Assembly (NCBI GenBank): GCA_947034895.1
Contig: OX344763.1
Span: forward strand, 36,207,025 to 36,271,024
Source: Rhytidiadelphus loreus
Lineage: Eukaryota > Streptophyta > Bryopsida > Hypnales > Hylocomiaceae
DNA: 64,000 nt
Direction of reading: 5' to 3'
Shown here: positions 1-12,424 of the stretch, piece by piece
How positions within the stretch are numbered: position 1 is the first letter of the stretch
How the letters are laid out: each line of letters opens with the position of its first letter
Notes under the pieces: model-generated
What the model was told of the DNA's origin: nothing
What the model saw: the letters and a program-made list of their open reading frames with translations, nothing else
Database searches by the model: none
Position numbers and translations under genes: made by a program

Positions 1-297
1 ATCCAAAAAAAAAATGGGAAGCCCCCCCCCAAAAATAGATAAAAAATAAAAGGTGGACTAACAGAAACATGCCTTAAAAGGGTCTCATGTTCATATAAAC
101 ACTTCTGGATTATTGGTTTGGAAACATGGTTCAACCATTCATAATTTCATTTCCAAGAAAATTTACTTGTAGGACATACTTCCATATTTCATAAATGCAT
201 TGACATTTTGTAATTCATATGCTTCAAATCATATAAATTCTACCAAATGGTAGTTCATACAATAAGAATGCAGTACTTGTTACTATTGAAGCCATTT
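1..297. other. AT-rich flank, no gene seen
   Basis: This stretch lies downstream (3') of the minus-strand transposase fragment. It is AT-rich, with short A runs and a poly-C run near position 21-30. I see no open frame, terminal inverted repeat or transposon end. If the transposase belongs to a larger element, that element's left terminus lies here or beyond the window. Confidence 0.5.
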
Positions 298-1006
298 CTA
301 CTCTAGAACTGTGATGATCCCTGCTTTTACAAGGAGAAGCTTCAATTCATTGAAGCTAAAACTTGGTGCATGAATGAATTTGTCTTCATAGATGTCCATC
401 TTGTAGAAATACCGAAATAGGTAGTACAAGTGCTTGCAATTCACATATTGTTGACGACCTCCAATAGCTGAAATACACATGTTGGTAAAGTCCGGGCATG
501 TGCAAGAGGGGTACATACCCACTGTAATTCGATACACATTTCGGTTATGATCACTCCCGGTCTCTAGAGACACAATTGCACCTAGTCCTGGAAAAGGCAA
601 CAATGTCACTCCAAGTATTAGTCCATTCACATTGCCAGCATTCTCCCACTTGTTTCGTTGTTCTGTAATTGGTACATTTGAGATTCGTCGTATGTTTTGA
701 CTGTTTCTAACCGTTGGATACATATGGGCATCATGTGGAGGTGGCTGATCATAAAATATGCTTTTGAAAACGTTGGACATATTGAATAGACGATGAGGAG
801 ACAATGTAGGACGCTCTTGCAGTCGAAATCCAGCATGCTGTAGGAGTAATGTCTCCTCTCGGTTCAAGTTGGTCCCCATGAGAACAGGCCACACCTCTGG
901 CACCTCCAGCCAACTATTACCCACTTCCGCTTAGTCCCCTTCACACATCGTTCAATGTCATCTGCACAGAACCAGAAGTCCGCCAGCACTTCGCGCTTAC
1001 TTCCAT
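298..1006 (-). pseudogene. Transposase C-terminal segment with SWIM zinc finger
   Basis: The open part runs from 924 to 298 (stop at 298). It contains PSCTCPDF followed by YVNCKHLYYLF, a SWIM zinc finger (CxC then CxH) of the kind found in plant MULE-like transposases, where it is thought to help DNA binding. Before it comes a conserved stretch, TNLNREETLLLQ...RPTLSPHRLFN. Upstream on the same strand, in another frame, the sequence 1000-930 reads VLADFWFCADDIERCVKGT, the preceding part of the same protein. A one-base frameshift near 930 separates the two. The segment ends abruptly at 1006, where the gypsy LTR begins. Confidence 0.7.
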
Positions 1007-2008
1007 TGTCGTGATGTAGGCCGTCTATTAGTTGAAATGATGTCCTATTTTCTATTAAAAGAATGTTTAGTGTTTAGTGTTGTGTGTACTTTGAGCTTGT
1101 GTTTGTAGTTTTGTTTAGTAGCCGGTTGTTAACCGGTTGGTTTGTAGTTGTTACTAGGGTTAAAGGGGCTAGGATTAGGGCTAGCCGCCTTTGGGGTTTG
1201 GGTGCCTACTTGATGCAAAGGCTGGTCCCTTGTCTCTCTCTCTTGTTTTTGGTGTGTTGGGTGGTGTGGGAGGCACTTTTGAGTGCTAGTTGTGTGTTGG
1301 TGTTGGAGATTTTATGAAAGAAGCATTGATGGAGGAGATTTTGTGTTGTGTTTTGGAGAAGTGTATTATGAATGCAAGGTTTTGGATCTGAGTTTTTGAT
1401 AAGTTGATCTATTATGATACCAAGTTTGAGATCTAGATCTATTATGGAGGAAAAGTTATGTGGCGGTGAAGTGGAGGTGTTGAGGTGTTAAGGCAACCAA
1501 GGAGGGTGTATTGAGGAGCTTGGATCTTATTGAGATTTTATCCAATGGACATGAGATTTGGAGGGTACCTTTCTTCACTTGTCTTATCTCTTGTGTCAAA
1601 ATTTTAGCTTCAATAGACTTGAGATCTAAAAGTTGTGCATAAAATACAATCGGGAAATAGGTTTTGGTAAGGGTTAGGAAGTCAGTAGTGGGAAAACGTC
1701 CACCAAAGTTGGACAGTATCTTAGATCGTTATGAAAATTGGTATGTGATTAGTTGGGTAGTTGATCTACAATGTGGTCAAGTTTCAAGTGATTTGGACCT
1801 ACTGTCCAAAAATTATGTGAAAGTAAAGATAGGTATGGCAGTTTCTAGGATATTGTGGAAATTGTAGGATAGGGATTTGGCAAAATGAGAGATTGAAAGT
1901 AGGTTTATTAGGATTTAGGGTGTTTATGAGTATTAGTGATTATATACAAAGCATCTCCATAGCAAAGACCCCTTGTTATTCCAAACCTACTAGCAAAACT
2001 TTGTGACA
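1007..2008 (+). repeat. 5' LTR of the gypsy element
   Basis: This is 1002 bp long, exactly the length of the 3' copy. Reading the two side by side I find only four substitutions (at the gtAggcc, tAgccgg, agcCgcc and aaTcggg positions), all transitions. The ends are TGTC...GACA. The small open frames in it are duplicated in both LTRs and have no recognisable product. Confidence 0.93.
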
Positions 2009-2013
2009 TCTTT

Positions 2014-2029
2014 TGGTGAACTAGACGTG
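2014..2029 (+). promoter_or_regulatory. Candidate tRNA primer-binding site
   Basis: Five bases after the 5' LTR the sequence reads TGGTGAACTAGACGTG. A TGG-starting stretch close to the LTR end is where a tRNA primer should pair for minus-strand synthesis. I cannot assign the tRNA from memory, so the position is supported but the primer identity is not. Confidence 0.45.
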
Positions 2030-2068
2030 AAAAGTTTGGAGTGGTGGTGTTTTGTATTTTGGTGAGCT

Positions 2069-3769
2069 ATGGGGGATCACAATGAAACAAGGGGTGGTCC
2101 TCTTGGTATGCTAGATGATGACACTATGAGGATGTTTGAGGCATTCAACTTGTTTATGAGGCAACAACAAGTTGATCAACGGAGAGAGGCATTGGCAACT
2201 AAAGCGTTGTATGCTATTGTGAACAAAATGGATCAATTTGATGGGAGGGACATTTCAAAATATATTCGATTTTATGCAAGAGAGATGGAATTGAACCGAG
2301 TTTCAGAGCATGAGATGGTGGAGAGTTTTGAGCTCTCCGTGGTTCCTGAGATTCGTGGGAGGGTGAGGGAGTTGAAAGAGAGTGATGGGGGGACTTGGGG
2401 GGCATTTATGTAAGCATTGAAGGAGGAGTTTTTTATGGAGGATTCGGAGAGGGTAACCAAGAGAACATTCTTGGAGTGGGTGGTGCGCCCTAATAAGGGC
2501 TTATCGGCAAATGAACTATTGAGGGAGTTCGAGCGCCAATATGTGCAATTGACAGGGACCGAGAAAACAACTTTGGATGTGGAAAAGACAGAATTGTTTA
2601 TACAAGCGACCGATTCATGGTTGCAAGAGATGCTTGAACCACTTTTGGAGGACCGAAATGAGGAGCATGGTTTAAAGACCGATTGGAAGGAGGTTGAAGG
2701 GGCCGTATCATTGCTTACAAAAAGACAACGACGGAGAGATAAGAGCATTGTAAGTGATCCTAAACCAGAAGCAACTCCGATGGCACATTCTTGTGGCAAA
2801 CATTCTTGTGGTAAACCATCTTGTGGTAAGCCACATATGCCTCCAAAACTTGATGATTTGGGGAATTCGGCTATGGATGAATTGGTCAAGGGTATGCGAG
2901 AGTTGAAATTGAAGATGGCCAAGATTGAAGAGAAAATTCATGGACATATTGATTCATCAAACCAATCCTCAAGGGCAAAATCAGGGTTAAGTGGAGGAAG
3001 ATTGCCTCCTCGTTGTATGTGGTGTGATAGTTTTGAACATTCATGAAGGGATTGTCCTCATTTCACCGAGGCATTGCGCAACGATATTGCATTTTTCAAA
3101 GAAGGAAGGATCCATTCAAGAGAGACTAGATTGCCATTGGAGACAAATTTTGGAAAAGGAGGCATGAAAGCATTGGTAGAAGGAACATCTAAAGTGCATG
3201 CAATATCAAGAAATGAGGGAGTAACTTATGGTGTTGGACTTGTTCGTGATTGTGCGGGTTCAAGTATTGAGCTATCGGGTCAAAAATGTGCATTATGGCC
3301 AGATGCTATGAAATTAGCAGAGACCAAAGAATTTACTAAGGATACTTTGCGTCTTGCCGGTGAGTCTATTCGGCAAACTATGGGTTGGGATGATCCCGTT
3401 GATAGCCTTTCGGTTCATGCTTATATAGCAAGGAGTCATCATGAAGCTGTGGTTGAAGAAAAATGCAAAAGGGATGATGTAGGGGAAGGTTCATCAAAAA
3501 GGGTTACTAGAGTGGAGAAAGGGAGGCAACAAGCCCGTGAAGAAGAAGTGAAAGATGCTTCTTCAAAAGAGAAAGCAAAGGCTCCGGCTTACAAATTGCA
3601 ATCGGATATCGAAGCGGCTACAAACTTGAAAAAAGTATTGGAGGATCGCATTTTGAGTGGAAAGGTGGAATTTACGCTTGGAGAAGTTCTTGGGATTGCC
3701 AAGCATGAGTTTCATGAGGTTATTATTGATATTATCAAGCGAAAGAGGCAACTATGGGTGATACTATGA
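2069..3769 (+). pseudogene. gag of the gypsy element, with two internal stops
   Basis: One frame runs through an N-terminal gag-like region, a CGK repeat near 2785-2840 (HSCGKHSCGKPSCGKP) and a CCHC zinc knuckle (CMWC...H...RDC, about 3016-3056). This is the nucleocapsid RNA-binding signature. The frame is cut by TAA at 2411 and by TGA at 3044, the second inside the knuckle itself. Both look like point decay. The frame ends with a stop at 3767-3769 and overlaps the start of the next frame at 3754, so protease may once have been reached by a frameshift or by a fused frame now broken. The ATG at 2069 is 60 bases after the LTR, a usual gag position. Confidence 0.8.
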
Positions 3770-4416
3770 CTTCAAATATACAAGGAGTAAGAAGGATGGA
3801 GGATGAAGGTGAAGAAAATGAGCATGTATATGGAGGTGTTTGTATGGGGCTTATTAGAGAAGAAGGAGAAATTCAAGCTTCAAGTCATTTTTCTCGTACT
3901 CATTGGGCAAGAGCTACAACGGAAACTTTGGTGAAATTAGGAGACATTGAAGAGCCTCTTGTCGCATTGATCAACCATGGTTCAAAGATCAATTTGATGT
4001 CCAAAGAATTATATGAGATGGGAAAATGGCCCATTGATACTGATCATGGATGGTTAATTCGTGCATCAAACAATTCTCGGGGAAGTTTATGTGGAGCTTG
4101 TCCAAACGTGAAGGTAATGATAGGTGATGTGAGTGATGAGCAAAATTTCTTTGTACAAGCCTCTTCCACCTATCCTATCATTCTTGGGCAACCATATATT
4201 ACATCAATGCGGATGGAAACAAAGGTCATGGATAATGGATCGGCTTATGCATAGATTAGAAGTCGAGATGGAAAGCGGGCAATTCAATTCTTGACTGTTT
4301 GTGCAAATCATGAACGAAACCGGGATACATTGAGGACTCGACCTTTGCTGAAGGTGAACAAAGAGTTTGGTGATCATCATGACTATATGGGGGATTTTCA
4401 CCATATGCCATTGTAA
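3754..4416 (+). pseudogene. Retroviral-type aspartic protease region, active site changed
   Basis: The frame contains LINHGSKINLMS (about 3967-4002) and, further on, a hydrophobic YPIILGQPYI stretch, which is the layout of gypsy aspartic proteases. The expected catalytic Asp before xGS is Asn here (AAC, 3973-3975), so the enzyme would not be active. TAG at 4252-4254 and TAA at 4414-4416 stop the frame. The protease would release gag and pol products inside the particle. Confidence 0.65.
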
Positions 4417-4478
4417 GGCGGGATTGCAATGGTAAAAGGGGTGATGGCTTCCCGCCTAGTAGAAAATTTGATGAGGCC

Positions 4479-7400
4479 ATGATGAAAAATTTAGTAGGTA
4501 TATCACGGGATGGAGCTATTGTGTTCAAAATTTTAAAAGAGTTGAAAAGGGAAGAGAAGCTTCATGCTAAAAATCTTGAGCATGAGTTGAAAAAGAATGG
4601 TGAGCTTTACAACGATGAGTATATATCGGGTATGTTTGAAGAATCATGTTTTAGTGATACAATGGAAGATTTATATTTGCTATTGGACTTGGATTTTGGT
4701 GGTGATGACAAAGTAGTAAAGGTGCATTCAACGGACTTTTATGATGAGATTAAAAGATTTATGGAGATGCGAGAGGCAATAGTGGAGACCAAATACAAGA
4801 CTGTAGCAAAGAAGGTTAAACCAGTGGCTTTACCACTTCCATTGGATTCTGAGAAGAAAGTGGAGAAGGCTTCTATGCAACCAAATTTGAGGGATACAAG
4901 GAAGATAGGGCATGAATTTACCAATGAAACATTGGATGGTTTGAAGATTGGAGGTGAAGATTTTTTATTGGATAATAAGAGAAAATCTTTTAAAGAAATG
5001 CTTTCACGCCATGGTAAGGCGTTTGCATTTGAATCTCATGAAATTGGGTGTGTTGATCCAAGTGTTGTGGGACCTATGGTTATTTTTACAATTCCACATG
5101 TACCTTGGAATTTAAGGCCTATTCCAGTACCAAGGGCTCATTTGCCAAAGCTAGTAGAATTACTCAATGAAAAGATTAAAATGGGAATTTTAGAGCCTTC
5201 TATTGCGCCATATTCAAATCGGTGGTTCACAGTGCCTAAGAAAAATGGAACATTCACTACAAAAAAACAGCCCTTATCGTGACTGCAAAAACGTGACTGT
5301 AGAGATTTTGCGACTGCAGCGTGACTTCACCTCCCTAATTGCACCATCGGAATCACGGTGAGAGCGTTGCAGTCGCGGTTTTGATTGCCAGATGAACAGG
5401 GAGTGAGCGATACAATTCATCTACAGTGTTTCGTCCACAGGGGGGCGACGACCATGTAACGTGGCTGACTGGAACGTCGCTGCAGAAGCCGCAGTCGTGT
5501 ATGAGTCGTGCGTATCAATGTCTGCGACTTCAATATGACTGCAGAGTGATTGAGAAATGACTTGGACGACTGCCAGAATGACTCCGGGCTATCATTTTCT
5601 TTAACTCTGCGATAAAGAAAAAGATAAAATTGTCTTTGCAGAAGTGCGACTGCAGGGTAGTTTTCTTTTGGGTATGGCAGCGACATATGACTGTAGTACC
5701 ATTGGCATGTTCTTCTTGCATATTACAAGAGGGGATGCAACAGGGGCAAATTTTAAATCTCCTCCGGGGGTGTGCTATGTTCAAAATGGATGAAACAGGG
5801 GTTAGATGTCATGCGAAACCACACAATATGATTTAATTTAAGGAGAGAGAGGGAGAGCCATGGGAGCATCATTGTTCAAATAAAACACATTGATCTATAT
5901 TGACAAATGAACGAATACTCATATGGCCCAAGGGATTCATGAACACCTGTATGCCATGTCCGATTTGTAATTTGTTTGTTTACACATCTGATGTCAAGGT
6001 TTGCGTTCATGCATTTGAGCTAAGGGTTTGGAAAAATGTGGAAAATAAAGGGAATACAAATTTGGAAAATTGTATTGAGCATTCTACTAGTGGCACTATT
6101 GATGGATCCCTCTGTGATTCCACCATCCACTTCCTGCAAGAATCCAACATCAAATGCAATTTGCAGGGATGTACAAGGAAAATAATAAGCCAACAACGGG
6201 AAAGGCACCGGAAGGGAAAATCACTTCGACAACGGACAATGAAAACACGACTTTAGGACTACTCCACTAAGTCATTTACAAGTTGCACTCAAGTTGCGGA
6301 ATGCAAAACGACTGCATCTTGACTTCAACACAACTCTAGACCCTCCGTAGCTCAATGGAGGCCAATACATGACTATTGTGCAATATAGTATACATTATTT
6401 GGGAAGGTGCAAGGTGAAATGAAAAAAAATTGATTTAAATGGGGTCAGAGTGGGAACTTACGCATACAAATACTATGTAATGGAGGCATTTGTCAACGCG
6501 TACTGATGGGCAATGTCACGCAGCTTTGTTGTCATAACATATGTTGTTCCTGCACCTTGGAGGACCTCTTCCGCATCACCATACTCTTTGTCTTCGTTTT
6601 TGTCCCCAAAAATTCAATTACACCCACTAAATTTATCGACTCCACCCAAATTGGCAATGTTTGAGGAACAATCAACCCTATAGGCTCTAGAGTGGATGGA
6701 TTTGCACATTTGTTGAACCTTAATTCTCTGTACATGCTTACAATTCCATTATTAAGCCTACCTCTAAGAACCACATTGCAAAAAAACTAGAACAGCATTA
6801 CTAACAGTGACAATGACCTTCTACGATTCTAATTCACTTGGGGCCAGCTATGACTTCCACATGACTGCACCTAGTCAAGTGGAAGTCATGTTACAGTATT
6901 GCAGTCAGATAACAACTTGGAAATGACTACATTACGACTTCTACACTACTAGAAAAAAAAATGCTAAGAAAATATCCTTTCCAATCTTCTTCTCAAATTT
7001 GTCCACAACTTTTGATTTGAGGTTCAAAATCCAAAACAGATTTTTGTAGATGAAAGCAAGATTCATTTTTCAACTTTTATTATTTCAAAGTTTTTTTAAA
7101 ACAATTAATCTACTATTCCTAAATGAGATCTAAAATGTAACTAATAATACAATTTTTGTGTTTTATATGTCCCACATGGTTTGTCTTGCCTCCTATCACT
7201 CCACTTGTATAAAAGGTTTGTCATTTCAACTCATCATATTCACACACTAAGTGGCTTTGAAAGCCATGTGACATATTTGTCAAATATTCTATATATGATA
7301 TATTTTATATTGAATATGGTGTATTGTATATGGTGTATGAATGTATGATGTATGTATATGGTGTATGATGTAATGTATATGGTGTATGATGTATTGTTGC

Positions 7401-10400
7401 AATATTTAAAATGTATTCATATGTGATTGTAGAATGTTTTTCATACATCGCCGCAACTCCAAACCCTAAATCCATATCACTTTAAAATGGCTACATAATG
7501 ACTTTTGATTTGCTTGTCCATGTCAGATTTGTAAAGGGTCTACTGCCTACATAAAAATCCATGTCAGATTATAGAAGGGTCCCCCGCAACTCTAGCATGA
7601 TTGCAACGCGACTGCATTCAGAATGTCCACGTCAGATTTAGAAGGGGTCAAACACAACTCTAACATGACTGCGACGCGACTGCGTTGAAAAAGCCCACGT
7701 CAGATTTAAAAGGGGTCAAACCCGACTGTAGCATGACTTCACCGTGACTGCGTTTGCAATGTCCACGTCAGATTTTCGAGGGGTCGAGTTCTTGTCCACC
7801 TAATCCAAAAAAGTAAGCACTTTCCACATGGCAACTTCACTTCATCTTTCTTAAGGCTCTCTTTCTTTATCTCCCCTCAACTGAGCCTGTTCTCATCCAA
7901 AGTTCCATCCGTCCCCACTTTGTTGGGTGATAATACGCTGCAGTCATTCTTGTAAATGACTTGTCCGAAATGACTCAAAAGCCACAGAGTCACATTTTCG
8001 TTTTGCGACTACAACATGACAGTTTTGCAGTCATTTAGCGCAGTCACGGTAAGGCCTTTTTTTTGTAGTGATTGAGGTTTATTCAAGATATGCAACCGGT
8101 GAATAAGGTGACCATTAGAAATATGGGCTCAAGTCCAATTGTTGATGAGTTTGCGGAGGCATTTGCCGGAAGAGTGATTTATTCAATGGGTGATTTATTT
8201 TCAGGTTATGACCAATTTCAATTGGCATTACAAAGTAGAGATTTAACTACAATGCGAATGCCATTGGGCTTGGTAAGGATGTGCACATTACCACAAGGGG
8301 CTACAAATTCTGTAGCACATATGATGAATGGAATGAATAAAGTATTGAGGGATTTCATTCCGGACAAGACTATGCCATTTCTTGATGACGTGCCTATTAA
8401 GGGATGTTTGGAGGAAGAAAAAGATGAGACTTTGGATTCAAAGGGGTGTCGAAAATTTGTTGCGAATCATATTATTGATTGTGAGAAGATCTTAACAAAG
8501 TTGGAAGATGTTCACTTGACATTATCAGGAGCAAAATCAATGTTTGGAGTTGAAGAAGTTTTGATTGTAGGACATATGTGTGGACCATACGGACGCAAAC
8601 CATCTATGGAAAAGGTAGATGCAATCAAGAAGATGAAAGAGTGTGCAAATATTACAGAAGTTCGGAGGTTTTTGGGAGCATGTATATTTTATCACATATG
8701 GATTCCACACTTTGCACACGTTGTGGATCTATTGTATTGCTTATTGAGGAAGGGACAAAAATTTAAATGGAAAGTGGAGCAAAGCAAAGCTATGAAAAAG
8801 TTGAAGAAACTTCTTTCTTCACCACCAACATTGAAGAAGATTATTTATGATTCAAACAAACCAGTGATATTGACGGTTGATGCTAGTCCAATAGGAATTG
8901 GAGGGGCTATTGGACAAGACGATGATGATGGGAAGAGATATGTGACTAGATTTGGAACAAAGGTTTTAAATGCTCGGCAACGAGATTATGCACAAGTGAA
9001 GAGGGAGTTATGGGGGGTGGTGACCGCTATGAAGAATGAGAAGGAATATTTAATTGGAGCATTAGTGGTCATGGAGACGGATTGTTTACCCCTCTTGGGT
9101 ATGATTTCAAGTTGTTCTACACCGGATATTGCAATGTTGAGGTGGATTGCATACATTAAATCTTTGAATCCAGAGTTCAAACATATTGCGGGAAAGGATA
9201 ATGCAATAGCGGATATGTTGTCACGGGCAAGATATGATGATGAAGAAAAGATGATTGATGATGAAGAAGATATAGGCATAGACTTTTATTCACATACATT
9301 GAAAAATGGAGAAAGTTTATGTTTAGCTACACCACTTGAGTTGTTTTCTGAGGAGTTGTATGATGGTGAATGGTTACAAATTGGGAAGTATTTGACTTCA
9401 TTGGAGCCACAAGAAGGATGGACGGACGAAGAATTTAAGAAGTTTCGAAGGAAGGCTTATGGATATTTTTTACAAGGAGGTTTTTTATGGAAACATCCAA
9501 AGCGAAGGGGTGGTGTGCCACAAAGAGTAGTATGTGGCTTTGAGATGCAACAAAATATCATTAGAGAGTTTCATGAGAGTTGGTGGGCGGGACATCGAGG
9601 TGTATGGGCAATTTTTGCAAAATTGAAGGACAAATATTGGTGGAAAGGCATGTACAAAGATGTAGCGGATTTTGTTGGATCGTGTGAGACTTGTCAGGTA
9701 TATTCAAATATATGCCATCGAGATGGATTGCATCCTACTTATCCATTAACCATTCATTATAGATGGGTGGTAGATCTTGTTGTGATGCCTATGGGACTTG
9801 AACAAAAGAAATATTTGGCACTTGCTAGGGAAGATTTGACAAACCAAGTTGAAGGGCGATCGTTGAGAACGAAGACAACGGAAGGAGTATGTCGATTTCT
9901 TTTGGAGGATGTTATTTGCCGGTATGGTTGCATTGGAAAAATCACTGCGGATAGGGGGGAGTTGGATGCTAGAGAAGCATGAGAGTTTTTTGGTAATTTG
10001 GGGATTAAACTTGCATTGACAATGGCTTATAATCCGGAAGGAAACGACAAAAGTGAGCGTGGACATTCACCAATTGTCATAGCTTTGGTTAAAGCTTGTG
10101 ACGACAAGATGAACGATTGGCCAAGACTTCTGCCATTTGCATTGTGGGCCGATCGTACTACTCATAGTACAGTTACTGGTTATATGCCAGCAAAGTTAAT
10201 GTTTGGGCAAAAACCAGTGATGCCAATTGAAGAGGTTGTTCCAACATGGAGTGTATTGCCTTGGGCGGATGGTCTTACTAGGGAAGACTTGTTGGCATTA
10301 CGCATTCGGCAACTTGAGAGAAGACCAAAAGATGTTGAGATTGCTACAAAGAGGTTGAAAGAGGCTAGATTGAAGAAGAAAGAGAGGTTTGATCAAAAAC

Positions 10401-10792
10401 ATCGATTGCGCCCAAAATCTATTCAAAATGGTGATTGGGTATTGGTCTATGATTCTAGCTTGGATAATCAACATAGTACGGCAAGGAAGTTTGCAAAGAG
10501 GTGGTTTGGGCCTTATGTTGTTATAAAGGTCTACGACAATGCCACATATTTACTACGAGAACTTGATGGGACAGAATTGAAGATTCCAATTGCGGGAAAG
10601 CGAATTAAAATCTTTCGAAGAATATTCAAAGAACAGTCAATAGAGGCTATTGAAGATGACGAGTTTGCCATTGAAGATGATGAGTTTGCCATTGAAGACA
10701 AGGGCGAGGATCAAGGTAGTGGAGTTGGAGTTCAACGAGCTGAAGATGAAGACTTTGAAGACTCTCAAGACTATCAATTCATCGAAGACTAG
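4479..10792 (+). pseudogene. pol: reverse transcriptase, RNase H and integrase, interrupted by a CACTA
   Basis: The upstream half (4479-5254) ends in the RT sequence YSNRWFTVPKKNGT. The second half resumes at 8071 with RFIQDMQPVNK and carries SGYDQFQLA, LPQGATNS and the catalytic FLDD (about 8378-8389). RNase H follows (TVDASPIGIGGAIG near 8875, DMLSRARY near 9215). Integrase comes next, with an HHCC zinc finger (H...GH...CETC, 9570-9700), catalytic Asp residues in WVVDLVV and TADRGE, and ERGH downstream. TGA at 9980 truncates it. The C-terminus ends in an acidic AIEDDEF repeat, with no chromodomain that I recognise. Domain order RT-RH-IN marks Ty3/gypsy. Removing the CACTA and one ATT restores the frame between the RT halves. 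Confidence 0.9.
5255..8070. mobile_element. CACTA (EnSpm) non-autonomous element inside gypsy RT
   Basis: The element begins CACTACAAAAAAACAG and ends TTTTTTTTGTAGTG. It is flanked by the 3-bp duplication ATT (5252-5254 and 8071-8073), diagnostic for CACTA elements. Both ends are packed with short GACTGCA/TGACTGCG-type subterminal motifs, where CACTA transposase would bind. The interior has an AT-rich GTATATGGTGTATGATGTA tandem near 7310-7400. Modest open frames (5900-6256 plus, 6532-6774 minus) have no recognised domain and may be captured or random. No transposase is visible. It is younger than the gypsy element. Confidence 0.92.
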
Positions 10793-10849
10793 TTTTGGCC
10801 CACATCATTTCTCTATAAACTAGTACATGCCAATGGATGTACAGGTTTA

Positions 10850-10860
10850 TAAGGGGTGGA
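10850..10860 (+). promoter_or_regulatory. Polypurine tract
   Basis: AAGGGGTGGA lies directly against the start of the 3' LTR at 10861. This is the place and composition expected for the plus-strand primer. It also fixes the LTR start at TGTCG rather than at the following TGATG. Confidence 0.65.
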
Positions 10861-11862
10861 TGTCGTGATGTGGGCCGTCTATTAGTTGAAATGATGTCCT
10901 ATTTTCTATTAAAAGAATGTTTAGTGTTTAGTGTTGTGTGTACTTTGAGCTTGTGTTTGTAGTTTTGTTTAGTGGCCGGTTGTTAACCGGTTGGTTTGTA
11001 GTTGTTACTAGGGTTAAAGGGGCTAGGATTAGGGCTAGCTGCCTTTGGGGTTTGGGTGCCTACTTGATGCAAAGGCTGGTCCCTTGTCTCTCTCTCTTGT
11101 TTTTGGTGTGTTGGGTGGTGTGGGAGGCACTTTTGAGTGCTAGTTGTGTGTTGGTGTTGGAGATTTTATGAAAGAAGCATTGATGGAGGAGATTTTGTGT
11201 TGTGTTTTGGAGAAGTGTATTATGAATGCAAGGTTTTGGATCTGAGTTTTTGATAAGTTGATCTATTATGATACCAAGTTTGAGATCTAGATCTATTATG
11301 GAGGAAAAGTTATGTGGCGGTGAAGTGGAGGTGTTGAGGTGTTAAGGCAACCAAGGAGGGTGTATTGAGGAGCTTGGATCTTATTGAGATTTTATCCAAT
11401 GGACATGAGATTTGGAGGGTACCTTTCTTCACTTGTCTTATCTCTTGTGTCAAAATTTTAGCTTCAATAGACTTGAGATCTAAAAGTTGTGCATAAAATA
11501 CAACCGGGAAATAGGTTTTGGTAAGGGTTAGGAAGTCAGTAGTGGGAAAACGTCCACCAAAGTTGGACAGTATCTTAGATCGTTATGAAAATTGGTATGT
11601 GATTAGTTGGGTAGTTGATCTACAATGTGGTCAAGTTTCAAGTGATTTGGACCTACTGTCCAAAAATTATGTGAAAGTAAAGATAGGTATGGCAGTTTCT
11701 AGGATATTGTGGAAATTGTAGGATAGGGATTTGGCAAAATGAGAGATTGAAAGTAGGTTTATTAGGATTTAGGGTGTTTATGAGTATTAGTGATTATATA
11801 CAAAGCATCTCCATAGCAAAGACCCCTTGTTATTCCAAACCTACTAGCAAAACTTTGTGACA
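10861..11862 (+). repeat. 3' LTR of the gypsy element
   Basis: This is the 1002-bp partner of 1007-2008 with four visible transitions. The near-identity dates the insertion as recent relative to the heavily decayed host transposase. It ends TTTGTGACA, then host sequence CCGT begins. Confidence 0.93.
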
Positions 11863-12175
11863 CCGTAATCTTCTTTTTTCCCACGATAGGTAGGAACAGG
11901 GGTTCCCTTCCGTCTTTTTGAAATTTTTGCAGTGCACCTGATATTTGACCCTCGTTGTTGAGCATGACATTTTGTGTTTGATTTGTGGTTGATTCTCGCA
12001 ATGTGCCACTTCGATGTGTCGCAGTCACTTTCGAACGCAATGCACATATGCGGTGAACTATTCACTTGAGCCTGTGTATACTTTCCCTCAACAGAGTTGA
12101 CAAAAGCAGTTGTAGACCTCGTTCGAACACGAGGTTGAGAGAAATTTACTTTATCTGGTCTATGTGAGTTGCTGG
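11863..12175 (-). pseudogene. Transposase internal segment between gypsy and LTR-like insertions
   Basis: On the minus strand this reads SHRPDKVNFSQPRVRTRS, then DCDTSKWHIARINHKS, CTAKISKRR and GKKEDYG, ending at the gypsy border. It supplies the part of the transposase that lies just before the region at 1006-930. Its upper border at 12175 carries CTGG, the decayed partner of CCGG at 14586-14589. No zinc finger or catalytic motif is recognisable here; the role of this linker in the protein is unknown to me. Confidence 0.65.
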
Positions 12176-12309
12176 TGTCGTATAGTAAATACATACATTG
12201 TATAAAAAGTATGTATATTATACGTTTTAGAAGATTCTTGATTCGGAGGAGAAACTTACTGATGACGCTTTCATTAGCTTCAAGATGACGCTTGTTAGCA
12301 ATGGAATTG

Positions 12310-12318
12310 TATATAAGG
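12310..12318 (+). promoter_or_regulatory. TATA box candidate for the LTR-like element ORF
   Basis: TATATAAGG lies 107 bases upstream of the ATG at 12425. The related copy at 57.8 kb has GTATAAGAAG at a similar distance before its reading frame. Position and conservation suggest a core promoter, but no transcript evidence is available. Confidence 0.45.
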
Positions 12319-12424
12319 TGAAAACCTTAGACAAACTTCATCAGTTCAAAGTAATCCTTTGAGTTTTTAGAATTTGTGTTTGGATTTGGAGTTCGATATT
12401 AAAATGTCGAACTAGAGGGTTTTT

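Larger units (their letters stand above)
1007..11862 (+). mobile_element. Ty3/gypsy LTR retrotransposon, full length but defective
   Basis: Two 1002-bp LTRs (1007-2008 and 10861-11862) flank gag, protease, reverse transcriptase, RNase H and integrase remains in gypsy order (integrase last). The LTRs begin TGTCGTGATG and end TTTGTGACA. The flanking 4-bp sequences are CCAT (1003-1006) and CCGT (11863-11866), one CpG-type transition apart. Rejoining the host exon with one copy keeps the transposase frame. A CACTA element (5255-8070) sits inside the reverse transcriptase. Several in-frame stops and a mutated protease active site mean this copy is not autonomous. Transcription would run left to right. 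Confidence 0.93.

Noticed and set aside
1084..1317. Open frame within the 5' LTR, repeated at 10938-11171, and the 67-residue frame at 1664-1867 repeated at 11518-11721
   Set aside because: Present twice only because the LTR is duplicated; no domain, and position in the LTR does not suggest a gene.
2272..2922. 216-codon minus-strand frame over gag
   Set aside because: Antisense shadow of the gag coding region, which has zinc-knuckle evidence on the plus strand.
5900..6256. Plus-strand 118-codon frame within the CACTA
   Set aside because: No recognisable domain or homologue; CACTA interiors often hold random or captured sequence.
6946..6975. Additional CACTA terminus CACTACTAGAAAAAAAAATG
   Set aside because: No matching opposite end or target duplication was found, so no separate nested element is claimed.
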